A model generated the notes under the pieces. The model did no database searches, was not told the DNA's origin, and saw only the letters and a list, made by a program, of their open reading frames with translations. From assembly GCA_008330645.1 (NCBI GenBank), contig VLTN01000058.1, forward strand, positions 156,817 through 220,816: DNA of 64,000 nt, written 5' to 3'. Of the stretch, positions 14,301 through 23,630 are shown in pieces. This stretch comes from Cafeteria roenbergensis (lineage: Eukaryota > Sar > Bigyra > Bicosoecida > Cafeteriaceae). A program made the translations under genes and the position numbers. Position 1 is the first letter of the stretch. Each line of letters opens with the position of its first letter.

Positions 14301-16767
14301 CCGGAGCGGAGGGCCGCACGCCGCCGCGGGGAGTGACGGCGGCACTGCCTGGCGAGGCGGGGGCGCGATCGGCTCCCCGCAGGCCAGCGCTCGCCCCTGG
14401 ATCCAGAGGAGCGGCTGCATCGCGGCCTTGGTCACGGGGCGCATGTGTGGCTCCACAATGCGCTGCCAGAAGCGGCGCTGCTCCTCCGCGCCCTCGTCCT
14501 CGGGCTCCTCGGCAGCGCCCTCAAGCTGGGCCGCCTCCGTGGCCGCGTCGTCCGCGTCGAGCCGGTCCAAGAAGCTGCCTGCCTCGCTGTCCGCAGCGCC
14601 AACGCTCGACTGGCGCCTTGATGCGCCCCGGCTGCGGCGACGGTCCCGCGTCTCGCTGGCTGCCACGCTGCCCAACGGCGTCGGTGGCTCGAGCACGCTG
14701 TCTTGTCCAGCGGATTTGCGCCGGCCTCGCCTGGCTGCCGTGTGCTTCTGGCTCCGCTTGCCGGCCTTGCGGCCCCGGCTGCGGCGCCGCCTGGGCCCGA
14801 AAGCGCTGTCGTCCGAGTCTTCGCCAGCCCCTTCGGCAGCCACCGCCTCGTCCAGCGCACGAGCGGCGCCCGCTGCCTCGTCGTCATCGGAGCTGCGCTC
14901 GCCGGCCTCGGACTCCGCCACGGTGCGCAGGGCCGATGCGCCGCTTGCGCCACGGGCGCTGCTGGCTGGCCTGGCGCGCACGTCCAGCGCCCAGTCGCCG
15001 AGCGTGTCCTCGACGGGCCCGGCGTCGACGCTCAGCGCCTCGCGAACGACACGGGCGGCGTCGAGGAGACCTGGCGGGGCAATGGAACACGCTAGGTCCG
15101 CGTCTGCCTCGGCGGCGTTGCCCCCGATGCTGCCGCTGCCCGCTGGCCCGCTTCCGCAGCGCCCCGACTCCGTCGGCGAGCCGATGAGGCCGGCGATGTC
15201 TGGCTCCTCCGCGAAGGGGGCAGGCAGTACGCGGAGCGCTGGGTCCTCTGCCGCCCAAATGTACTGCATCCGCGATGCGACCGGGTCACGAGTGACCGAG
15301 GCCACCAGCTCCGCAAATGGGTTGCCTCCGTTCTGCGCGCGCCGGGACGACTGGGAAGAGGTGGTTGGCGTTGAGTCCCCCCCGGATCCCGCCGCGGGCT
15401 CGCGCAGCGGAGCCCACAGGCGCTCGAGGATGGGGGCGGGGTGCGGTTTGGGCTTGGGCTCCGCAGCGAACCGTGCCATGGAGGTCGCTCGAGAGGACGC
15501 CACAGACGCGGCATCGCCGGCAGCCTTTGACCCGGCCCGCGAGTGCTTGCGGCCCTTCTTGCCGGACTTCTTGCCTCCCCGAGGGCGGGGCGTTGACCCG
15601 CCCCTGCCGCCCGAGTTGCCCCCCCGCCCTGGGGTGCTGCGGCTGCGGTCCCGCTTGCCGCTGCGGCTCCGCCCGGATGCCCTGCTGTGCCGCGAAAGCG
15701 GGTGAGACTCCCCATCCAACGGGGAGCCGGACATGGCCTCGGTCACCCTCGCACTGGCGCGTGCCTCGGTGCGCCGCCCGGCGGCGGCGTGCTGGGGACA
15801 AAACGTTGCGAACTCGAGGGCGGAACCCCCGCCGCGCCCAGGGAGCACGGTTCGGAATACTTGGGGACTCGACACGGCGCAGGATGGGTGGGCGGACCAG
15901 GTGCACTTGCCGTGGTAGCACTGGGCGCACGCGCCGCCGGGCGGCAACTCGCAAATCGAGCAGCCAAGCGAGCGGCGCTCCTGGGGCACAGCTGGCACAC
16001 CGATGATGACCTCCGCCTTTGTGGAAACGCCGGACGGATCGAGCTCGGTCACAGACGTTTCTGGGATGTACAGCGCGCAGTTGACGTGGGCCCAGCCGCC
16101 TTCGAGAACCCGCTTCATGCAGCCTCCAGAGCGAAGGCAGATTGCGCAGTTGAGGCTTGCAGGCTGCAGCCCAGCGGCGCAGGTGTCGCAAAACCACTCG
16201 GACTCTGCGGGCGGGAGCGGGTCGAGGTTGATACAATGCTGATGCATGCCCAGGTTGCACCTGTCGCAGAGCACGATTCGGTTTTCCTCCGACTGCGGTT
16301 GACCGGGTCCGCAAAAACGGCAGCACAAGAGAAGAGCATTGCGAGGTGATTGGGCTTGGGCTGCCTGCGGAAGCAACCGTGCCGGCGCGACGCCGACGGA
16401 GCCCGGCCCGTGCGGAGTTGCAGTCAGCCGGCCGCCGCGACTTTCCCGCCACACTCCGTGCCTGCAGGGCTCGAGACCCCCGAACGGCTGCTGCCGGCAG
16501 CAAGAGCAGGAATCGAGCGCGCTGCAATGCGCCAATCCGCTCCGGAACCCAACCGCTCTTTGCAGGGCGCCATCCTGCTCCGCCCCGCCGCGCTTCCCCC
16601 ACGGCGCCGCCAAGCTGCCTGAGATGAGGGTCGGCTTGCGGGCACGTCGCGTTGCGCGCGCGCGCTGTGGCACTCACCCAAGTCCCATCCCCGCAAACAA
16701 CGCAGCCATCGTCGTCGTCACCGCTGTCCGTGGCATCGCCTTGAGGCTCCGGCTGCGAGGTGGGCAA
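5871..16767 (-). CDS. Giant PHD-finger/bromodomain/Tudor-like chromatin protein (3503 aa)
   Basis: Two exons: 16767-16678 and 16292-5871, with a 385-nt GTGAGT...CGCAG intron joined in phase 0. Splicing is needed because exon 1 supplies the first zinc pair (CVVCGDGTW) and exon 2 continues SEENRIVLCDRCNLGMHQHC. Residues 22-199 form a full PHD, zinc-knuckle, extended-PHD (PZP) module of the BRPF/JADE/AF10 type, which reads histone H3. A second PHD plus zinc knuckle lies near residues 1380-1500, and a Cys/His half-finger (CAVCGRT...VHPMC) near 2066. A bromodomain-like segment (about 3184-3250) keeps the acetyl-lysine Asn in RNARAFF. Residues 3421-3484 (VYWEGEASWFRGTVTGF) look Tudor-like. The rest is low-complexity Ser/Ala/Arg. 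No SET or acetyltransferase domain was seen, so a scaffold or reader role is inferred. Introns within the 10.4-kb exon are possible but not required. Confidence 0.85.
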
Positions 16768-19300
16768 AGCGCGAGGGGAGCAAAGCGGGACAAGACTGGC
16801 CTCAGAGCGACCCTCGCCAGCAGGGAACGGGCAGCTCCAGCCGGCACACGCGCGCGTCCACGGACTCCGCCGGAGTCGCTCTGGTATCTAAACGAGATGC
16901 GCAGGGGAGTTCACGCGGCGGGCCGTCCGGGCCGCAGCAGCGTGTCGATCTGCCTCGGCCCAGCAAGCGGCGAGCTCTGGCGCGAGAAATCAGCCAACCG
17001 GGAGCCCAACCGCCGCGGGCTCCGCCTTGCAACTACGCGAGTGTCACTCTTCTCGCTGGTAAGCGCGGGGCGCGGGAGCGAAAGCACCTGTGGGCCAGCT
17101 GGCGGGGCTTGGCTTGCCAAGACGTGGTTGGCAAGCTTGCGGGGCAAAGGCTCACCTCCGCCGCCTCCTTGACCTCCCCAGCGTGGGGGTCCTGCTCCGG
17201 TGGGTCCATTCGGGCAGGCTGCCCGTGCCGCTGGCGAGTGGCGGGGTCTGGGAGCGCTGCTTGGCGGGGCAGGGGGCCAACGACGGCCGGTTGCTAGCAA
17301 GTTGCTCCCGACCAGCGGCTCTGCCGGGCTTGCCTTTTTGTTGCCAGCAGGTTTAAACCTGCGTGGCGAGCGCGCTCACGGGCTCAAACGCCACGGCTGT
17401 CGCGTTGCGCGAGCTGGACTTACAGGTCGCGGCGCCTGCAGCGGAGCGTCACGCCGCCCTGCCCGGCTGCGCCTGCCGAGGAGCTGGGAGCGGCTCCCTC
17501 CGCTGGCGTCCGCGACAGGCGGACGACGCAGCAGAGCCCCGCACCACTCCCGACCACTGTCGACTGTCAGCGGCACCAAGGCTCGACCAGGGCGCACTGG
17601 CCCCTCCCCCTGCCTTGCCTGGGGATGCTCCACCCGAGCGGCCGCGCTGGCCGGCGCAGCCGCGGCGCCTCGGTCCCGACGAGGGCCGCGGGCCCGCGGT
17701 TGCAGTGCTTGCCGGCCCGACATCCTCTGACGTGGCGCCCCGCGCCGCCAGGCGAGGCCGGCTGTGGGGGGGAGGGGGGCGGCGTCCCCCGCGCGCGGGC
17801 TTGGCCCCGCTCCCCCACTCCCCCCTTGCGACCGCGCCCTTGGCCTCCGGGGACCCGAGGCCACAATCAGCCACCTGGGTGGGGCAGAGGCCGCGCAAGG
17901 CTGCGCCCGTGCGGCAGGCCCTGCTGCGCAGCTCCAGGGGCTTGGCGGGCCGAGGGGTGCCAGGCGGAGCGGTAGCGCAGCTGGGAGGCGGACTTGAGCC
18001 CGGAGCGGCCCTCAACTCCGGCCGCGCTCCGATCGCGACGGCGCTGGCTCTGCAGTGCACCCCTATCCAGATGCCCGGGGCGCCGGTGCGGCCAGGCGGC
18101 GGTTGCGCACCGGCAGAGCCGCCATCGCCCAGCGGGATTTTTTTGAACCGCAGTTTCTCGAGGTGCAGAGGCCGAAACGAGAGGCGACGCGTGCGCTGGC
18201 CTCGGGGACCCGGCTGCTCGTGTGCAGACGCCCCGCTCCGCTGCCCGCTGCCACATGCCCGGGCTCCAAGTGCAACCTTCTGCGGCTTCCCTCCCCAGTC
18301 CACGCATCGCCAGGCTGCCCTCGTCGGCGCGAGGAGGTGCAACCGGGACGTGCGTGTCGCGACCGCCCCCCGCGGTGTGCGCGGCCCGGCGCGCAGCCAG
18401 AGACTACAGAGCGGGGGAAGTTTGCGCGCCCGCTCGCCAAGGCGGGGATTCGGGCGGGTGCTCGAGTGGCCGGAGTTCGAGAGCAGGCGCCGCTGCAACC
18501 TCGCTGCACCCGGCAATGCGAGCGAGATTGGAGACACCCGCCCAAATGCGACGGCTACGGGGACGCTGGTGGGGCGTGCGCGCGGCTTGGGTGCATGGGT
18601 GTGGCGCTGGGCACATGCGCTCGTTTGAGCTGGCGCGTGCAGCCCGCGCGGGACGCGCCTCAGCAGCAGCCGGTCGCCCGGCCTGGCCATAGAGTCGAGC
18701 GATCCGCCAACGCCAAAGTCGTTGCAGCAACCACGAGGGCGACTTGAGAGCCCGACCTGGCGCCCGGCGGCGGACCTGCAAGGGGGGCCTCCCCGCGAAG
18801 GCGCGCTGGTCGGTGGCTTCGGCCAGCATCGGTGTGCCTGGCGGCGCGCCAGCGCCGCGGGCGAGGATGCTGAGGCTGGGCTTGCGGGGAGCCTTGCCGG
18901 CAGAGGCTTGCGGGCGGCGGCTGCGGCAGTGCTGCAGCCCTATCCATCTGACGCACCCAGCCGGCTCTGTGGCGCCCGGGGACCCCGAGGCGTGGCAGCT
19001 GGCGTGCGCCCACCTCGCTGGCAGCCCGGTACGGAGCCCATGTCAGGCGAGCGTCACGGGCGCGGCCGCGCGAGGAGCCGAACGCTTGAGGGCGACGACC
19101 TGCTCGGGCAACTGGATGTTGGGCCAATCGAGGGCACCGCGCCTCGGGCGGGCGCCTCGGCGGCAGGCAGTGCATCCGGCGCAGCTGCGGCCGCGGCGTC
19201 CGCGGGGGCCAAGACGGTGTCCAAGCGGACGCAGCTCACGCTTCAGCGCGGGCTGGAAAGCACGGGCGCTGCGGGCAGGCGCGGCCCTGCGTTCGCAGGA
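16768..19300. other. Long gene-poor stretch upstream of the PHD and Rab genes
   Basis: About 2.5 kb lies between the start of the minus-strand PHD gene and the best start of the plus-strand Rab gene. Overlapping open frames of about 415 codons exist on both strands (17363-18628 plus, 17449-18690 minus), but neither shows a recognisable domain, and open frames are common by chance at this GC content. A T7 run occurs at 18131-18137. If the Rab starts at 19040 instead of 19301, the last 260 bp are coding. The region must hold both promoters. Confidence 0.5.
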
Positions 19301-20243
19301 ATGACCGACGATGACGACGAGCGCATGGAGGAGGAGCTGCGCGAGCTCGACGCTGCAAGGCCGGACCGACCGGCCCCTCGGGTGCTGCCCAAGGCTGGCG
19401 CGGCGGCCGACGCGCCGCCGAAACACAGCTTGCTGATCAAGCTCTTGATGCTCGGCGACAGCGGCGTGGGAAAGACAACGCTCCTCAAGCGCTACGCAGA
19501 GGGAAAATTCGATCCCATGATCGCCTCCACTGCTGGGGTGGCGTACGAGACCCAGTACGTGGAGCTGGAGGGGCGCAACATCCGCGTCGACATTTGGGAC
19601 ACTGCAGGGCAAGAGCGCTTCCACGTGATTACGCAAGCATACTACGCGGGCGCCCACGGAATCGTGCTTGCATACGACGCTAGCGAGGCTGGAGAGACTT
19701 CGTTCAACAGTGAGAAGGAGGTCGGAAGGGGGGGGGGGGGGGGAGACGGGCGCGCGAGTGCCATGCGCCGCGCCTTGCGGCTTCGTCTGGCCGTCGTTGG
19801 CACGCACGTTCATCTGGCTGGCTGCGCCGCTCCTGCGCCAGAGATTGCTCAACATGCAACCCCACCTCTTTCGCCCTTCCCGCGCCCTCGCGCGTGTGCG
19901 TGCGCCTGACGCAGACATCCGCTACTGGATGAACGCCATCCGCGAGCACGCCGACGCCCACTGCGTCAAGGTCCTGCTCGGAAACAAGGTCGACAAGGCA
20001 CCCAAGGCCATTTCCCATGCGCGCGGCAAAGCCGTGGCTGACGAATACGGCGTGGGCTTCTTCGAGACGAGCGCCAAGTCGGGGGCCAACGTCACCGAGG
20101 CATTCCATAGCGTGGCCAGGGAGTGCGTGCTGAAGGCCCTCGCGGAGGAGGGGGTGAGCGTGTCCACCGAGAGCGACGCCGAGGTCCTGGCGGCGGCAGC
20201 GACGGCCAGCAAGGGCAAGGGCAAGCGATGCGCTGTCATGTAG
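19301..20243 (+). CDS. Rab-family small GTPase with C-terminal CaaX box (245 aa)
   Basis: Exons 19301-19709 and 19915-20243, phase 1 junction, restoring SFNNIRYWM across the splice. Visible G motifs are the P-loop GDSGVGKT (about residues 52-59), switch II DTAGQE (about 100-105), NKVD (about 160-163) and ETSAKSG (about 187-192), all standard for Rab-type vesicle-traffic switches. The protein ends CAVM, a CaaX prenylation box like Rab8, rather than the usual Rab double cysteine. An acidic N-terminal extension (MTDDDDERMEEEL) precedes the GTPase core, and an in-frame ATG at 19040 would extend it by 87 more residues, so the start is uncertain. The 205-nt intron contains a run of 16 G near its 5' end. 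The gene converges on methylmalonyl-CoA mutase. Confidence 0.9.
19728..19743 (+). repeat. G16 homopolymer inside the Rab intron
   Basis: Sixteen consecutive G lie 18 nt inside the intron on the transcribed-sense strand. This could slip in replication or sequencing and could form a G-quadruplex in the pre-mRNA. The exact count may be unreliable. Confidence 0.9.
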
Positions 20244-20636
20244 AGTGGCAGCGCAGCGCGAGGCGGCGCGGGGCGGCGCAGTCCCGCCGTCCCCACGCCA
20301 GCCCCCCACCGCTATCTCTCCTCCTCGGTGGGTGGCCTCTCGGATCAGGGACCCTCTCCCTCCGAGTCGCTCCGCGGCTCCCGGTCGCCGAACGCCGTCC
20401 CCTTTTGCCGCCTTCCACTGCTTGTCGAGAACGGAAGCACGCGATTTCAATGTATAGCCGTCGTGTGCGTGCGTGTGCCCGTGTGTGTGTGTGAGCCTCT
20501 GCGCCCGACGGAACGAGATTGACCAGCACAGCACTGCACAGCACAGCAGGCGAGACCCAGCGGCGCTCTTGACATCGAGAGCACGAGCGCTGTGCACTCG
20601 CGCGATACGCGCCCCTCGGCAGCAGCCAGGGCTGGC
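20244..20636. other. Convergent intergenic region with GT-rich tract
   Basis: This separates the 3' ends of the Rab (+) and mutase (-) genes. It carries a GT-rich tract at 20463-20494 and a CAGCA-rich stretch at about 20525-20550. The GT tract lies about 220 nt downstream of the Rab stop and could act as a GU-rich 3'-processing element. I see no gene. Confidence 0.6.
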
Positions 20637-23338
20637 TCATGCGCGGCCCTTGCGCTCGCGGATGCACTCCACCACCTTGAGCGCCGCCTGCGTGATGCGG
20701 GTGCCGGGGCCGAAGATGGCCTTGGCGCCGGCCTCGTAAAGGAAGTCGTAGTCACGGGGCGGGATGACGCCCCCGCAGACGACGATGACGTCCTCGGCGT
20801 CCTCGGCCTTGAGCGCTGCCACCAGCTGCGGCACCAGGGTCTTGTGGCCTGCGGCCTGGCTGCTCACGCCAACCACGTGCACGTCCGCGTCCACGGCCTC
20901 GCGAGCCACCTCCTCGGGGGTCTGGAACAGCGGCCCGACGTCCACGTCGAAGCCCATGTCGGCAAAGCCGGAGGCGATCACCTTGGCGCCGCGGTCGTGG
21001 CCGTCCTGGCCCATCTTGGCCACCATGATGCGGGGGCGGCGGCCCTCTTCCTCCACGAACGCGTCGACCACGCGCTGCACGTGGTTGAGCTCGTCGTCGC
21101 CGTCGGCGTTGTACTCCTGCTTGTACGCGCCCTGCACCACGTCGGTGCGAGGGGTGTGCCGGCCCCACACGGACTCGAGGGCGTCGCTGATCTCGCCCAG
21201 GGTGCAGCGGGCGCGGGCGGCGTCGATGGCCAGCTTCATGAGGTTCTGCGGGTGCGACCCGGAGCCGGTCGACTCGGTCAACGCGGCGCTCTCCGCAAGG
21301 GCCGCAAGGGCGGCCTTGGCCGCGGCATCGTCACGGGACGCCTTGATGGCGCGAAGGCGGTCGACCTGCTTGGTGCGCACCGAAGTGTTGTCGATCGACA
21401 GGACGTCGACGCCCTCCTCCTTCTCGAGGCGATACTTGTTAACCCCGACGATGACATCGGCGCTCGCGTCGATGCGGGCCTGCTTGCGGGCGGCAGCCTC
21501 CTCGATGCGGAGCTTGGGCATGCCGCTCTCGATGGCCTTGGCCATGCCGCCGAGCTCCTCGACCTCGTCGATGAGGGCGCGTGCCGAGTCCACGAGCTCC
21601 TTCGTGAGCGACTCCATCATGTACGAGCCGCCCCACGGGTCGACCACCTTGGTGATGCCAGTCTCCTCCTGGAGCACGAGCTGGGTGTTGCGGGCGATGC
21701 GCGCGGAGAACTCGGTGGGGAGGCCGAGCGCCTCGTCGAACGAGTTGGTGTGCAGGGACTGGGTTCCGCCCATGACCGCCGCCATGCCCTCCACGGCAGT
21801 GCGCACCACGTTGTTGTAGGGGTCCTGCTCCGTGAGGCTCCATCCCGAGGTCTGGCAGTGCGTGCGGAGGAGCCAGCTCTTGGGGTTGGTGGCCCCCATC
21901 CGCTCCTTCATCAGCTCTGCCCAAAGGGTGCGGGCGGCGCGCAGCTTGGCCACCTCCATGTAGAAGTTCATGCCGATGCCGAAGAAGAAGGAGAGGCGGG
22001 GGGCGACGCTGTCCACGCTGAGGCCGGCGGCCTGGGCGCAGCGCGCGTACTCGACGCCGTCGGCGAGCGTGAAGGCGAGCTCGAGCTTGGCGTCCGCCCC
22101 GGCCTCCTGCATGTGGTAGCCGGAGATGGAGATGGAGTTGTACCGCGGCATGTGCTCGGCCGTGTATCCCATGATGTCGCTGATGATGCGGAGGGAGGGC
22201 TGGGGGGGGTAGATGAAGGTGTTGCGCACCATGAACTCCTTCAGGATGTCGTTCTGGATCGTTCCGGTCAGGAGGGAGGAGTCAACGCCCTGCTCCTCGG
22301 CGGCCACGACGTACATGGCAAGGATGGGCAGCACGGCGCCGTTCATCGTCATCGAAACGGACATCTTGTCCAGCGGGATGCCGTCGAAGAGGATCTTCAT
22401 GTCCTCGACGGTGTCCACCGCCACGCCCGCCATGCCGACGTCGCCGTCCACGCGCGGGTGGTCGGAGTCGTACCCTCGGTGCGTTGCCAGGTCGAACGCC
22501 ACGGACAGGCCCTGCTGCCCGGCAGCCACGTTCTTGCGGTAGAAGGCGTTCGACTCCTCCGCGGTGGAGAAACCGGCGTACTGCCGAATGGTCCACGGCC
22601 TGCGGTCGCACAAGCGCTGGCAAGCACGGGCGATTCATGTTGGGAGGGGATGCGCCGCGCAGCGGGGGGGAAGGAGCTTCGCCGCGCGAACAAGGGCAAC
22701 ATGGGGGGGCGCTCAGTGTGAGCAAAGCCCAATCCCTGCTTTCCGGGCTCACCGGTACGTGTACATGGTGGCACGAGGGCCGCGGGTGTACGGGTACTCG
22801 CCGGGGATCTGGGACGGGGTCGTGCCCTGCGAGGCGGGGTCGGGCGCAGCAACGGAGGGCTCGGGCGGGCGCGTTGGCCGCCTCGCGAACACTGGCTGCG
22901 CGGGGCCACAGACCATCGGCGCCTGGCTCACCTCGACGTCCTCGGCCGTGTACAGCGGCTTGATGCTGATGCCTTCGGGCGTCTTCCACACGAGGTCCTC
23001 AGCCTTGCGCTTGCCGCGAAGCTCCTGCGATGGCATCGGCGGGAGCGCTTGAGCGTGCTGCTTGGCGCGCGGGGAACCGATCGACGCTGACGACGCCTCG
23101 CCGCCCAGTCGCGGCGTGCGCCTGCCCGCACGCCACGAGCGCGCCTGCAACCGGGGGGAGCAAAGCGCCGCGCCCGCCGAGCGCTGCGGGCACGCCGGCG
23201 CGCCATGGGCCGCGCGGCGAGGCAGCCGATGCCTAGCGCTCTCACCTTCTCGGCAAGCTCAACCCACTGCGCAGGCAGGCCCGCCATCGCGCGGGTGTGA
23301 GCGGGACGCGCGGCACGAGCCACAGCCCGAGCGAGCAT
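20637..23338 (-). CDS. MUT: Methylmalonyl-CoA mutase, mitochondrial (775 aa)
   Basis: Converts methylmalonyl-CoA to succinyl-CoA with adenosylcobalamin, in mitochondrial propionate and branched-chain catabolism. Exons 23338-23246, 23024-22753 and 22599-20637, junction phases 0 and 2. The start [18 protein letters not shown] is an Arg-rich, acid-free presequence typical of mitochondrial import. Signature blocks [62 protein letters not shown] and [14 protein letters not shown] cover the substrate-binding barrel. The cobalamin domain carries DGHDRGAK (DxHxxG, lower axial His) near residue 655 and [10 protein letters not shown]. Length matches the human enzyme (about 750 aa), so it looks intact. 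It is convergent with the Rab gene and tail-adjacent to the NEDD1-like gene. Confidence 0.97.
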
Positions 23339-23630
23339 GATTCTGACTCCAGACGCGCGCCAGAGGGGCGGTGTGGCGCGGCTCCCGCGAGGCTGCGGCG
23401 ATGACGTGCTTTTCGGGCCACCGGGCTCGCTCTGCTCTGCTCGTCGCGTCAGCCAGCGTGTGGTGGGCACGCCAGTGTCGCTGGGCTGCGAGTCGGGCTT
23501 GACCCGCTGCTGGTGGCGCTCCTCGCCCCGTTCAACCCATGGAAAATGCTTGGTGCAGCCTCAGACGGAGCGCGCGACTCGACCACGCCCCAGAGCGAGG
23601 CTCCCGCAGGCTTGCAACAAAACACGCCGC

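Noticed and set aside
17971-17990. tRNA A-box-like sequence (TAGCGCAGCTGGGAGG)
   Set aside because: The D stem does not pair, no matching B box lies within 100 nt, and no acceptor stem can be drawn.
18455-18512. Inverted repeat CGGGTGC ... GCACCCG resembling an acceptor stem
   Set aside because: The 44-nt interior does not fold into cloverleaf arms; seven-base inverted repeats are common at this GC content.
17363-18690. Opposing frames of about 420 and 413 codons in the gene-poor gap
   Set aside because: No domains, signal peptides or splice-supported continuations were found; equally long frames occur on both strands, as expected by chance here.
20592-22721. 709-codon open frame antisense to methylmalonyl-CoA mutase
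   Set aside because: Same composition effect; the His/Val/Gly-rich translation is an artefact of a conserved sense gene.
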